A stretch of DNA of 64,000 bases from Paraburkholderia sp. PGU19 (GCF_013426915.1 NZ_AP023180.1:620001-684000); one strand, 5' to 3'; shown: positions 51,016 to 60,753, counted from the first letter of the stretch. The notes: a model not told the origin generated them from the letters alone. Numbers and translations: made by a program.

Positions 51016-51837
51016 ATGGAATCCTTACTGACCCTGGCCGCCGATCCCGCTGCATGGGCTGCACTCGTGACGCTCGTCGTGATGGAGATCGTGCTTGGCA
51101 TCGACAACCTGATCTTCATTTCGATTCTGAGCAACAAGCTCCCCGAAGCGCAACGCGCGCGCACGCAGCGTATCGGCATCATGCTGGCGCTGGTGATGCG
51201 GCTTGGCCTGCTGGGTACCGTCGCGTGGATCGCGCGTCTCACCGAGCCGGTGTTTTCCGTGTTCGATCACGCGTTTTCGTGGCGCGACCTGATCCTGCTC
51301 GCGGGCGGTCTGTTCCTGGTGTGGAAGGCCACGCGTGAAATGCACCATCACGTGAGCCGCGACGCCGAGGCACACAGCAATCCTGCGATGGGCGTCGCCG
51401 GCGTGACGGTGACGGCTGCCATCGGCCAGATCCTGCTGCTCGACCTGGTGTTTTCCATCGACAGCATCATCACCGCGGTCGGCATGACGGATCACCTGCC
51501 CATCATGTTCATCGCCGTAATCGCTGCTGTCACGGCGATGCTGTTCGCGGCACGCCCGCTGTCGAAGTTCATCGAGCGTAATCCGACCATCGTCACGCTT
51601 GCGCTGAGCTTCCTGCTGGTGATCGCGATGACGCTGATTGCAGAAGGTTTTGGTTCGCACGTGCCGAAGGGCTACATCTACACGGCCATGGCGTTCGCAG
51701 GCTTCGTCGAAGGCATGAACATGCTGGCGCGCCGCAGGAAGGACAAGCGTGAACACAAGGCGGCAGTCGCAGAAGCGGAGCGTGCAGCCAGCTCCGAAAC
51801 AGGGACGCAGACGAAAGGTTCGGCTTTCTCGAACTGA
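51016..51837 (+). CDS. TerC-family membrane protein (metal exporter)
   Basis: 273 aa, about seven TM helices. [17 protein letters not shown] and [18 protein letters not shown] carry the paired Asp residues of the TerC family, several of which export Mn2+ or secure metalation of exported proteins. A polar C-terminal tail follows. It is divergent from nhaR. Confidence 0.88.
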   Translation: MESLLTLAADPAAWAALVTLVVMEIVLGIDNLIFISILSNKLPEAQRARTQRIGIMLALVMRLGLLGTVAWIARLTEPVFSVFDHAFSWRDLILLAGGLFLVWKATREMHHHVSRDAEAHSNPAMGVAGVTVTAAIGQILLLDLVFSIDSIITAVGMTDHLPIMFIAVIAAVTAMLFAARPLSKFIERNPTIVTLALSFLLVIAMTLIAEGFGSHVPKGYIYTAMAFAGFVEGMNMLARRRKDKREHKAAVAEAERAASSETGTQTKGSAFSN

Positions 51838-51937
51838 ACGACGCGGACCGAAGCGGACTGACAGAAGTATCGGGGCGGTTGAACGCCGCCCCGAACGGCA
51901 GCACACAAAGGTTGAACGTTACGAAAGGAGCAACGCA

Positions 51938-52237
51938 ATGAAGTGCCCCGTTTGCAAGACCCCCGATCTGCTGATGACCGAGCGTCAGAACATCGAGATC
52001 GACTATTGCCCGACGTGCCGTGGCGTATGGCTCGATCGCGGCGAGCTGGACAAGCTGGTGGCAAACCAGATGCAGGACACGCCCGAACCGGAAGGCAGAA
52101 GCAATCAGGTCGAGCGCGACGGTCACCATGACCAGCAGTGGGGACGGCGCAACGATTCTTACCACGGCGATCAGCGCAAGCACTACGATCCGCGCCGCAA
52201 GAAGAAGTCACTGTTCGATATGTTCGACTTCGATTGA
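51938..52237 (+). CDS. zf-TFIIB-type zinc-ribbon protein, 99 aa
   Basis: MKCPVCKTPDLLMTER and IDYCPTCRGVWLDRGELDKL match the zf-TFIIB family (two CxxC pairs). The rest is a charged, His/Arg/Asp-rich tail (RRKKKSLFDMFDFD). AAAGGAG precedes the ATG. It lies 100 nt after the TerC gene and is probably cotranscribed. The function is unknown. Confidence 0.82.
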   Translation: MKCPVCKTPDLLMTERQNIEIDYCPTCRGVWLDRGELDKLVANQMQDTPEPEGRSNQVERDGHHDQQWGRRNDSYHGDQRKHYDPRRKKKSLFDMFDFD

Positions 52238-52330
52238 CCTGCCTGCATCCTGAACGCGCGCCGCGCGGGCTAGGACTGACGACACGATGCCCGAGCGGCT
52301 GCGCCGCGATTCAGACGTCGATGGACGCTT

Positions 52331-52345
52331 TATAGTATTACTATA
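52331..52345. promoter_or_regulatory. TATAG palindrome 1 upstream of ytf operon
   Basis: TATAGTA-T-TACTATA, a perfect 15-bp palindrome fitting the FadR-type GntR pattern TNGT-N3-ACNA. Its centre is 210 bp from the second copy. The 52238-52794 gap contains no gene that I can support. Confidence 0.5.
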
Positions 52346-52540
52346 ATAGAAAGCGATCCGATCGATACCCATCATCGCACCGCGTAAGCAAGCGGCTCGC
52401 GACACCCCGGTCCGTTTTTTCATATCTGCCTAAAACGTGGGACAGCATGGGATCGGCGCGATGATTCCGTCGCCGGCAGCCTTGCATTTATCGGCACGAT
52501 GGTCGGGAAAACGCTAATCGAAAGCGCGCGGCGTCAAACA

Positions 52541-52555
52541 TATAGTTTGGCTATA
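52541..52555. promoter_or_regulatory. TATAG palindrome 2 upstream of ytf operon
   Basis: TATAG-TTTGG-CTATA, a related 15-bp palindrome 240 nt before ytfQ. With copy 1 it could form a repression loop. Confidence 0.45.
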
Positions 52556-52794
52556 AGTAAAAGTCAGACGCGCGAAATGCGACCCCGCCGATGCTCCGGG
52601 GCATGCGCGGCGCGCAGGATGTTCGCCACGAGCGCGCATCCGTGCCGGAAGCCGTCCGGACTGTGATTTCCAGATTGACTGTCAGTTGCAGGTTTGCAGC
52701 AAGAGTTGGCGCTAAGCGTTCGTCGTCGCGTCATGGCTGTCGTCGCGCACACGAAAAAGCAGCGTCTGGAAAACAACCACATCGGAGACAACAC

Positions 52795-53763
52795 ATGAAA
52801 GTCGCCACGCGTCTGATCGCCGGCATGCTTGTTGGAGCGGCGCTCACCGTTGCAGCGAGCGTCAACAGCTTCGCCGGGGACAAGCAGATCACCTTGGGCT
52901 TTTCGCAGGTCGGCGCCGAAAGCGCCTGGCGCACTGCGAATACCGTGTCCGTGAAATCGTCCGCCAAGGACGCCGGCATCAACCTGAAGTTTTCCGATGC
53001 GCAGCAAAAGCAGGAGAACCAGATCAAGGCGATCCGCTCGTTCATCGCGCAGAAAGTGGACGTGATCGCGTTCTCGCCCGTAGTCGAGTCCGGCTGGGAA
53101 CCCGTACTAACGGAAGCGAAGAACGCCAAGATTCCCGTGATTCTCACCGACCGTTCGATCGACGTGAAAGACACGTCGCTGTACGTGACGATGATCGGAT
53201 CGGACTTCCTCGAAGAAGGCCGCCGCGCGGGTAAATGGCTCGAAGAGCGTTACAAGAACGATGCCGGCCCGATCAACATCGCCGAACTGCAAGGCACGGT
53301 CGGCTCCGCGCCCGCGAACGACCGGCACGCGGGCCTGATCGAAGTGATCAAGAACGATCCGAAGTTCAAGATCATCGCGTCGCAAAGCGGCGACTTCACG
53401 CTCGCGGGCGGCAAGCAGGTGATGGAAGCGTTCGCCAAGACCTACGGCAAGCAGATCAACGTGGTCTACGCGCATAACGACGACATGGCGCTCGGCGCGA
53501 TCCAGGCCATGGAAGAAGCAGGCATCAAGCCCGGCAAGGACGTAAGCGTGGTGTCGTTCGACGCGACCAAGGGCGGCTTCGAAGCGATGATCGCGGGCAA
53601 GATCAATGTCGACGTCGAATGCAGCCCGCTGCTCGGACCGCAACTGATGACGGCCGTGAAGGACGTGGTCGCTGGCAAGCCGTTGCCCAAGCGCATCGTG
53701 ACCAACGAGACCGTGTTCCCGATGAACGTCGCCGCGCAGATTCTGCCGCAGCGCAAGTATTGA
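52795..53763 (+). CDS. ytfQ: Sugar ABC transporter substrate-binding protein (YtfQ-like)
   Basis: 322 aa. A signal peptide ends SFA before GDKQITLGFSQVG. The periplasmic-binding fold (Peripla_BP_4) includes AESAWRTANTVS, RSIDVKDTSLYVTMIGSDF and YAHNDDMALGAIQAME, closest to the galactofuranose-binding YtfQ group. ATG 52795 follows CGGAGACAACAC. It is the first gene of a four-gene transporter operon; the hairpin after it may keep it more abundant than the rest. Confidence 0.9.
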   Translation: MKVATRLIAGMLVGAALTVAASVNSFAGDKQITLGFSQVGAESAWRTANTVSVKSSAKDAGINLKFSDAQQKQENQIKAIRSFIAQKVDVIAFSPVVESGWEPVLTEAKNAKIPVILTDRSIDVKDTSLYVTMIGSDFLEEGRRAGKWLEERYKNDAGPINIAELQGTVGSAPANDRHAGLIEVIKNDPKFKIIASQSGDFTLAGGKQVMEAFAKTYGKQINVVYAHNDDMALGAIQAMEEAGIKPGKDVSVVSFDATKGGFEAMIAGKINVDVECSPLLGPQLMTAVKDVVAGKPLPKRIVTNETVFPMNVAAQILPQRKY

Positions 53764-53784
53764 GCGGCTGAGTCGCTGCATACG

Positions 53785-53819
53785 TCCGGCGCGCTTTGCA
53801 TCCAGGCGCGCCGGATTTT
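53785..53819 (+). terminator. Intra-operon attenuating hairpin
   Basis: TCCGGCGCGC (53785-53794) and GCGCGCCGGA (53806-53815) pair perfectly, followed by TTTT. It lies between the binding-protein and ATPase genes, a common position for partial termination. Confidence 0.7.
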
Positions 53820-53858
53820 CATGAAACGTCACCGCCTCACGCTGCTTGTGTCACTCAT

Positions 53859-55372
53859 ATGGCCGCACAACCGCTATTCGAAACCATCGGCATCAGCAAG
53901 ACGTTTCCCGGCGTGAAGGCGTTGTCGGGCGTCGACTTTCGGCTTTTCCCCGGCGAAATCCATTCGTTGATGGGCCAGAACGGCGCGGGCAAATCCACGC
54001 TCATCAATGTGCTTACGGGCGTGCACGAGCAGGACGCGGGTGAAATCCGCCTCGCGGGCGAAACCGTGCGTTTCGCGACGCCGCTCGAAGCCGAAGCCGC
54101 GGGCATCCAGACGCTGTATCAGGAAATCAATCTCTGCCCGAATCTCTCCGTGGCGGAGAACATCTTCGCGGGGCGGCAACCGAAGCGGCGCGGCGCGATC
54201 GACTGGAAAGCGATCCACCTGCGCGCCGAGGAGGCGCTTGCCGAACTGAACGTATCGCTCGATGTCACCAAGTCGCTCGATGCGTATCCGATCGCCGTGC
54301 AGCAGATGGTTGCGATTGCGCGCGCGATGTCGGTCAAGGCGCGCGTGCTGATTCTCGACGAACCGACTTCGAGTCTCGATGACGGCGAAGTCGCGCGGCT
54401 CTTCGACGTACTACGCAACATCCGGCAGGCGGGCATCGCGATCCTGTTCGTCACGCACTTTCTCGAACAGACGTACGCGATTTCCGACCGCATTACCGTG
54501 ATGCGCAACGGCGAACGCGAGGGCGAATATCTCGCGAAAGATCTGCCCGTCGAACAGCTCGTCGCGAAGATGGTCGGCCATAACCGGATGACGGAGCGCC
54601 TCAAAGGCGGCGCGCCCGATACGCAGCAGCAGCGCACGGGTGCGGCGCCGTTTCTGTCGATGCAGGGTGTCGCGCGGCGTGGCGTGATGAATCCCATCGA
54701 TCTCGACGTGCAGCCTGGGCAAATACTCGGTCTCGCGGGATTGCTCGGGTCGGGCCGCACTGAAACCGCGCGGTTGGTGTTCGGCGTCGACAAGGCGGAC
54801 GCGGGCACGATCAACGTCGACGGCAAAAACGTGAAGCTCAGCTCGCCGCACGATGCAGTGCGGCACGGCATCGGCTATTGCCCGGAAGACCGCAAGAAGG
54901 AGGGCATCGTCGCCGCGCTGTCGATCCGCGAGAACATCATCCTCGCGCTACAGGCACGGCGTGGCTGGCTGCGCATGATTAGCCGCAAGAAGCAGCGCGA
55001 GATCGCCGACACGTATATCGAACGCCTCGGCATCAAGGCGCACGACGCCGAGCAGCCTATCGGCCTGCTATCGGGCGGCAATCAGCAAAAGGTCGTGCTC
55101 GCGCGCTGGCTCGCCACCGAACCGAAGATGCTGATTCTCGACGAACCCACACGCGGCATCGACGTCGCCGCGAAGTTCGAAATCATGGACCGCGTGCTCG
55201 CGCTGTGCGCAAGAGGTCTCGCGATCCTGTTCATTTCGTCCGAAGTGGGCGAGGTGGTACGCGTGAGCCATCGCATCGCGGTGTTGCGCGACCGGCGCAA
55301 GATCGCCGACGTGACGGGCAGCGCGGTATCGGAAGATCAGGTCTACCGGCTGATCGCAGGGGGAGCGAATGA
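53859..55372 (+). CDS. ytfR: Sugar ABC transporter ATPase (YtfR-like), stop codon lost
   Basis: About 500 aa with two ABC domains: Walker A GQNGAGKST and Walker B LILDEPTSSLD in the first; LLSGGNQQKVVLARWLA and LILDEPTRGID in the second. Sequence similarity should end near YRLIAGG at about 55360, but the frame runs on without a stop through the permease gene and into the frame of yjfF, ending at 57500. One extra G in the five-G run at about 55358-55362 would give IAGGSE and a TGA at 55370-55372, overlapping the next ATG by 4 nt exactly as ytfT and yjfF overlap. I therefore set the natural end at 55372 and treat the loss as a 1-nt deletion or sequence error. Confidence 0.8.
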
Positions 55373-56406
55373 AGCAGATTCAGGCGATGCTCAGGCATCA
55401 GCTGGTGTGGCCCGCGTTGACGCTGATCGCGCTGTTCGCGATCGACGTCGCGCACCGCGCGAATTTCCTATCGATTGCGCTGCTCGACGGCCATCTGTTC
55501 GGTGCGCCCATCGACATTCTCAATCGCGCCGCGCCGCTCGTGATCGTCTCGCTCGGCATGACGCTGGTGATCGCGACGCGCGGCATCGACATTTCCGTCG
55601 GCGCGATTGTCGCGATTGCGGGCGCGGCGGCCGCCGTCGTGCTCGCCGACGATCCGACGCGGGTCGGCACCGCGCTCGGCGCGGCGCTCGCCGTGGGCTT
55701 GCTGGCGGGCATCTGGAACGGCATGCTGGTCGCGTTCGTCGGCATGCAGCCGATCATCGCCACGCTAATCCTGATGGTAGCGGGGCGCGGCGTCGCGCAA
55801 TTGCTGACGGGTGGGCAGATCATCCCGATCGGCGCGCCGGGTTATCTGGTGTTCGGCGGCGGCTATCTGGCGACCGTGCCTTGCTCGGTATGGATCGCGC
55901 TCGGCGTGACGGCCGCGACGGCGCTGCTCGTCAATCGCACGGCGCTCGGCCTCTTTATCCGCGCGATCGGCGTCAATCCCGTCGCGACGCGGTTGGTCGG
56001 CCTGCGCTCGGGCGCGATCGTGTTCAGCGTGTACGTGTTCTCGGGCTTGACGGCGGCGATCGCCGGCATTCTCGCCAGTTCGAACGTGCGCAGCGCGGAC
56101 GGCAACAACGCGGGCCTGCTGCTCGAACTCGACGCGATTCTGGCCGTGACGCTCGGCGGTACGTCGCTGCTCGGCGGGCGGTTCAGTCTCGCGGGCACGG
56201 TGCTCGGCGCGCTCATCATCCAGACGCTCACGTACACCACGTACTCGATTGGCGTGCCGCCCGAAGCGACGCTCGTCGTGAAGGCTATCGTCGTGCTGTT
56301 CGTCAGCGTGATCCAGTCGAGCGTCGCGCGCGCGATGCTCGTTCGACAGTTGCTGCGCGCATTCGCATTCGTGAAGACGAAACCGCTTACGGGAACGCCC
56401 CAATGA
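55369..56406 (+). CDS. ytfT: Sugar ABC transporter permease (YtfT-like)
   Basis: 345 aa, about ten hydrophobic segments. ISVGAIVAIAGAAAAV and the late ALGVTAATALLVNRTALGLF region fit the BPD_transp_2 family. GGGGGAGCGA precedes ATG 55369. Its stop overlaps the yjfF start by 4 nt (56403-56406). It forms a permease heterodimer with the next protein. Confidence 0.9.
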   Translation: MKQIQAMLRHQLVWPALTLIALFAIDVAHRANFLSIALLDGHLFGAPIDILNRAAPLVIVSLGMTLVIATRGIDISVGAIVAIAGAAAAVVLADDPTRVGTALGAALAVGLLAGIWNGMLVAFVGMQPIIATLILMVAGRGVAQLLTGGQIIPIGAPGYLVFGGGYLATVPCSVWIALGVTAATALLVNRTALGLFIRAIGVNPVATRLVGLRSGAIVFSVYVFSGLTAAIAGILASSNVRSADGNNAGLLLELDAILAVTLGGTSLLGGRFSLAGTVLGALIIQTLTYTTYSIGVPPEATLVVKAIVVLFVSVIQSSVARAMLVRQLLRAFAFVKTKPLTGTPQ

Positions 56407-57500
56407 ACAACATGCCCGGCCGTCTGCTCGATCCGCGCACGCTGCCTATCGTCGTCACCGTCGTGCTGTTTGCCGTGCTGTTCGGCTTCGGCTCGGTGAT
56501 GTACACGGGTTTTTTCTCGTTGCAGGTGCTGCTCGGGCTGCTCGTCGACAACGCGTTTCTGCTGATCGTCGCGATCGGCATGACCTTCGTGATCGTGTCG
56601 GGCGGCATCGATCTGTCCGTCGGCTCTGTCGTCGCGCTGACGACCATTCTCTGCGCGATCTGCGCGGAGCGCCTGCACTGGCCCGTGTGGGTCATTGCGC
56701 CGCTGGTGCTCGCGTTCGGCGCGCTGTATGGCGCGGCGATGGGCGCGCTGATCCACTTCTTCCGTCTGCAGCCGTTCATCGTCACGCTGGCGGGCATGTT
56801 CCTCGCGCGCGGCGCGTGCTTTCTGATCACCACGCAGTCGATCACGATCAACGAGTCGACCTTTCACGCGATGGCGGGCTTCAGCGTGCCCATCGGCGGT
56901 GGCTCGCTGACGTCGGGCGCGCTGATCGCGCTGCTGACGCTGGCCGTGGCGATCTTCGTCGCGCACTTCACGCGCTTTGGACGCAACGTGTACGCGCTCG
57001 GCGGCAACGAACGCTCGACGCTGCTGATGGGCCTGCCCGTCGCGCGCACGCGCATCGGCGTGTATGCGTTGAGCGGCTTTTGCTCGGCGCTCGGCGGCTT
57101 CGTGTTCACGCTGTACGTGCTGTCGGGTTACGGCTTGCAGGCGCAGGGCATGGAACTCGACGCGATTGCCGCGACCGTGATCGGCGGAACGCTGTTGACG
57201 GGCGGCGTCGGTTACGTGATCGGCTCGGTGTTCGGCGTCGGCATTCTGGGCACGATCCAGACGCTGATTACCTTCGACGGCACGCTCAGTTCATGGTGGA
57301 CGCGCATCGTGATCGGCGCGCTGCTGTGCGCGTTCTGCCTGCTTCAACGCATCATCGAGCGGCATGCGGCGCGGCGCAAATCGGACGGCACGGGGCTCGG
57401 CGCCAACGTAACGAAGTCCACCGACAAGACCGCGCCGACACACGGCACGAACACGATCGATCTGGCGAAGATGACTCCGACGACGTTGAAACAATCGTGA
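56403..57500 (+). CDS. yjfF: Sugar ABC transporter permease (YjfF-like)
   Basis: 365 aa. GGIDLSVGSVVALTT and RFGRNVYALGGNERSTLLMG are typical of this permease family. The C-terminal 40 residues are polar (DKTAPTHGTNTIDLAKM), longer than usual. It is the last gene of the operon; the convergent AraC gene stops 5 nt away. By homology to E. coli Ytf/YjfF the substrate may be galactofuranose, but other furanoses or pentoses are possible. Confidence 0.9.
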   Translation: MNNMPGRLLDPRTLPIVVTVVLFAVLFGFGSVMYTGFFSLQVLLGLLVDNAFLLIVAIGMTFVIVSGGIDLSVGSVVALTTILCAICAERLHWPVWVIAPLVLAFGALYGAAMGALIHFFRLQPFIVTLAGMFLARGACFLITTQSITINESTFHAMAGFSVPIGGGSLTSGALIALLTLAVAIFVAHFTRFGRNVYALGGNERSTLLMGLPVARTRIGVYALSGFCSALGGFVFTLYVLSGYGLQAQGMELDAIAATVIGGTLLTGGVGYVIGSVFGVGILGTIQTLITFDGTLSSWWTRIVIGALLCAFCLLQRIIERHAARRKSDGTGLGANVTKSTDKTAPTHGTNTIDLAKMTPTTLKQS

Positions 57501-57505
57501 GCGTG

Positions 57506-58486
57506 TCAGGTGGCTGACGGCAAGGTCGCCCCGTCGTTCTGCACGCGCGCATGGCGTCGCGCCGCGCCGGGCGTCACGCCGACGATGCGCTTGAACGCGC
57601 GGCTGAACGCGGCATCGGAGTCGTAGCCGAGGCGCAGCGCAAGCTCCAGCAGCGACGCGTCCGTTTCCTGCAACTGTGTGAGCGCTGCCTGCATTTTCCA
57701 GCGCACGGCATAGCGCATCGCGGGTTCGCCGACCAGTTGCGTGAAGCGCGCGGAAAACGCCGAGCGCGACATGCCGACGCTGTCGGCCAGTGCCGCCACC
57801 GTCCAGTTGCTCGACGGATCGCCATGAATCATCGCGATCGCGCGGCCGATCTGCCGGTCGCGCAACGCGCCGAGCCAGCCCGTCTGCGCGGCGGGCGCAT
57901 GCGCGATCCACGCGCGCACGGCCTGAATCACGAGGATATCGGCGAGCCGCGTGATGACCGTTTCGCCGCCCGCGTTCAATTGTTGCGCTTCGGCTGCGAT
58001 GAAACGCAACGTGCTCTGTATCCATTCCATCTCAGGCGACTGCCATGTGTCGACGCGAATCAGCGCCGGCAGCAGGCCGATCAGCCGTTGCGCGGCCGGG
58101 TGATCGAAGCGCACGAGCGCGCAGATCATCGTGGTCGGCGCGCCGCCTTCACCATGACGAAGAATTTCGTAGCGGTTGCTGACGGCTTCGCGTGGCAGAT
58201 CGAACAGCTTGCCGGCGGGGACGCCCGCTGCACTCATCAGCCGATGCCCCGCGCCATGCGGCACGAGCGCGAGATCGCCGGGGCGCAGCACGCAACGCTC
58301 GGCGCCGTCCACCTCAAGCAGACATTCGCCCGACGTCACCACATGGAACATCATCGAGCGCTCGAACGGCGGCAGTTCGAGCGCCCAGGGCGCGGTGAAC
58401 TCCGAGCGGCAATAGAAGGTGCCGCTCATGCGCAGAAAGTGCAGCGCTTCGCCGAGCGGATCACCGGATTCGGGCAGTTCGTTCAT
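57506..58486 (-). CDS. AraC-family regulator with cupin_6 domain
   Basis: 326 aa. A cupin-type sensing domain (about 8-190: FHVVTSGECLLEVDG, VLRPGDLALVPHGAGH) precedes a two-HTH AraC domain (about 215-310: GRAIAMIHGDPSSNWTVAAL, SMSRSAFSARFTQL, LGYDSDAAFSRAF). It is divergent from the NmrA-type gene, which it probably controls through the palindrome at 58513-58534. Confidence 0.88.
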   Translation of the reverse strand: MNELPESGDPLGEALHFLRMSGTFYCRSEFTAPWALELPPFERSMMFHVVTSGECLLEVDGAERCVLRPGDLALVPHGAGHRLMSAAGVPAGKLFDLPREAVSNRYEILRHGEGGAPTTMICALVRFDHPAAQRLIGLLPALIRVDTWQSPEMEWIQSTLRFIAAEAQQLNAGGETVITRLADILVIQAVRAWIAHAPAAQTGWLGALRDRQIGRAIAMIHGDPSSNWTVAALADSVGMSRSAFSARFTQLVGEPAMRYAVRWKMQAALTQLQETDASLLELALRLGYDSDAAFSRAFKRIVGVTPGAARRHARVQNDGATLPSAT

Positions 58487-58512
58487 GCAGGCAGTGTAGG
58501 CGGCAGGCGATG

Positions 58513-58534
58513 TTCGTCCAAGTATCTGGACGAA
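58513..58534. promoter_or_regulatory. Operator between AraC and NmrA-type genes
   Basis: TTCGTCCA-AGTATC-TGGACGAA is a perfect 8-6-8 inverted repeat. A further half-site CGTCCA lies at 58569-58574. It is the best candidate for the AraC protein's site. Confidence 0.55.
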
Positions 58535-58636
58535 TGATCAAGAAATGCAGACATTGAGACATTGTCCGTCCAAAGTGACGTCGCTATTCTGGATTCACGG
58601 TCGCCGCACGCTGCGGCCTTCAGACGGAGGTGATCC

Positions 58637-59488
58637 ATGAAAGCAGACGCGATTCTCGTGCTAGGCAGCACGGGCAAGACAGGCCGCCGCGTGGCGGAAA
58701 GGCTCACGGCGCTCGGCGCCGACGTACGGTACGGCTCGCGCTCGGGCACGCCGCCTTTCGACTGGGCGGATCGCGCGACCTGGGGGCCGTCGCTGAAAGG
58801 CGTGAAGGCCGTCTATATCAGCTACTTCCCGGACCTGGCAGTCGACGGCGCCGCCGACGATATCCAGGCGTTCACCCGTCTCGCCGTGCAAAGCGGCGTG
58901 GGCCGCCTCGTGCTGCTGTCGGGGCGCGGCGAGACGGAAGCGCAACGCTGCGAAGCGATCGTGCGTGAGTCCGGCGTCGAGTGGACGTTGCTGCGCGCAA
59001 GCTGGTTCGCGCAGAACTTCAGCGAGGCGCATTTTCTGGAGCCGATTCTCGCGGGTGAACTCGCGTTGCCGGTTGGCGATATCGGCGAACCGTTCGTGGA
59101 TGCCGACGATATCGCCGACGTAGCCGTCGCCGCGCTCACCGACGACGGCCACGCGGGCCAGCTCTACGAGTTGACGGGCTCGCGCCTGTGGACTTTCGCC
59201 GATGCCGTCGCACAGATCGCCAGCGCCACCGGACGGCCGGTCCGCTTCACGCGTGTGACGATGTCCGAGTACGTCGCCGCGCTCGAAGCTGCGCAACTGC
59301 CGCCCGACGTGATCGGCCTGATCCGCTACCTGTTCACGGAAGTGCTCGACGGGCGGAATGCTTCCGTGCAGGACGGCGTGCTTCGCGCGCTAGGGCGGCG
59401 TCCGCGCGAGTTCGGCGATTACGTGCGTGCGACCGCGGCGACGGGCGTGTGGACGCCGGGAGTCGACGACAGCGCGGCTAGCTTTTGA
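58637..59488 (+). CDS. NAD(P)-binding NmrA/SDR-like protein
   Basis: 283 aa. ILVLGSTGKTGRRVAERLTA is the Rossmann nucleotide site. LLSGRGETEAQRCEAIVRES and EWTLLRASWFAQNFSE follow, as in NmrA-type atypical SDRs. The catalytic Tyr-x3-Lys is not evident, so it may sense or reduce quinones without classical SDR chemistry. GGAGGTGATCC is a near-perfect ribosome binding site. It is divergent from the AraC regulator. Confidence 0.85.
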   Translation: MKADAILVLGSTGKTGRRVAERLTALGADVRYGSRSGTPPFDWADRATWGPSLKGVKAVYISYFPDLAVDGAADDIQAFTRLAVQSGVGRLVLLSGRGETEAQRCEAIVRESGVEWTLLRASWFAQNFSEAHFLEPILAGELALPVGDIGEPFVDADDIADVAVAALTDDGHAGQLYELTGSRLWTFADAVAQIASATGRPVRFTRVTMSEYVAALEAAQLPPDVIGLIRYLFTEVLDGRNASVQDGVLRALGRRPREFGDYVRATAATGVWTPGVDDSAASF

Positions 59489-59699
59489 TTGAGCCAGTAG
59501 GCGTACGACACCTCGATGTTTTCCTGAAGCGCGATCAGGTTGAACTTGCTCGACCAGTTTGGTCGTTGTGTCGGCGCCGCGGATGCGGGGTGGGTGGTTT
59601 GGTTTGCCCCTTCGCGGCGCGGGCGGTGCTGTTATGTGCTTGCCTCGGTGCTGGCATCCGCGCTTTGCTTTCGTGCTTCACGCGTCGCCGTTCGGTGTG

Positions 59700-60380
59700 T
59701 TTGGGTTTGCGCTGGCATCCGCGATTTGTTAGCGTGCTTCACCCGTTGCCCCTGTGCGGGGCGGCACCTACTTTTCTTTGCCCCCGCAAAGAAAAGTAGG
59801 CAAAAGAAAGCGGCTCACACCGCCAGGTCTAGTTTCTGCCTGAGGGCCCCCAACCGGTCTTACGCTTCACACGGCAATCACGTGACCCATGTTCGTTGCC
59901 AACGCTCTTGCGGTGCGCATCACCCGCTTCACGCACCCGCGTTGCGGCACACCGTGCCAGATAGTCCACTGCCGCCCAGGTGGCAAACTGTGTGTAGGCT
60001 TTCGCGCCCTACGCGCATCACTCCGGACTGTGAAGCAAGGCTGGTGTTTTTGGTAAGAGCACTAACCTGTGCGGTAGGACAACCTACACACAGTTTGCCA
60101 CCTGGGCGGCACAAACCATTCGCTGCCGCCAGCCCTTGTGCGGGTATGTGAAGCGGGTGAGGCATCGGTTCGAAGCGTTGGCAACGCACGCGAACAGAAG
60201 TGTCGCCGTGTGAAGCGTAAGACCGGTTGGGGGCCCTCAGGCAAGAACTAGCGCTGGCGGTGTGAGCCGCTTTCTTTTGCCTACTTTTCTTTGCGGCGGC
60301 AAAGAAAAGTAGGTGCTGCCCCGCACAGGGGCGACGCGTGAAGCATGAAGGCAAATCGCGGATGCCAGCGCAAACCCAAA
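59700..60380. repeat. Long imperfect inverted repeat, about 299-bp arms
   Basis: The left arm 59700-59998 and right arm 60083-60380 are near reverse complements. The innermost 28 bp (59971-59998 against 60083-60110) are exact. Each arm also carries its own hairpin of CCTACTTTTCTTTGC with GCAAAGAAAAGTAGG (59767-59800; 60280-60313). A direct duplicate of a 39-nt segment lies at 59651-59689 and 59712-59750. The arms encode the same short peptide strings in opposite directions, a sign that the open frames here are not genes. The gap 59489-60753 has no other feature I can support. I see no transposase; it resembles the dispersed intergenic repeats I associate with Burkholderiaceae genomes. Confidence 0.85.
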
Positions 60381-60753
60381 CCCACCAGCCGCGCGTTGTC
60401 GAATGTGAAGAATTGATGTCGGCGAGTGGCATTGCCGTGCATCTGATTGCAGGTCGGCGGTGTGCGTGATGCAAATTGAATCCGCCTATCGCAAACCCGT
60501 ATGCAGGTTCGATCTGCGGCAGTTGACAATGGTCAGAGGAGAGCAGGGTCGCGGTGGAGGAACGGGTGCCGTGCGTTCACGCGCCTCGATGTTTTCAGGC
60601 AGATTGCGGACAGCGGTCGCGTTACGGCGCGGCTCCCCGCGTCCGTTCGCCGCGTCAGGCTCAAGGCGTTCACGCAGCGGATTTTTCATGCGGTATGCTT
60701 CTTTGCGATCAACGATGCGTTGACCTGTGCGTCATTTCCCGGAGATTGCGGCA
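60381..60753. other. Intergenic region after the inverted repeat
   Basis: About 370 nt with no credible gene. It should hold the promoter of the gene at 60754; I see only weak hexamers. GGAGATTGCGGCA at its end is the ribosome binding site. Confidence 0.35.

Noticed and set aside
53796..57500. A single 1,234-codon ABC-ATPase/permease fusion gene
   Set aside because: The central third is the permease gene read out of frame (very Arg-rich), which no functional transporter would contain. A 1-nt loss at the ytfR end explains the frame better.
59540..60474. Two open frames (203 and 181 codons, opposite strands) in the inverted repeat
   Set aside because: Both encode the same Arg/Ser/Cys-rich strings because they lie on the two arms of one inverted repeat. 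They lack ribosome binding sites and family character.
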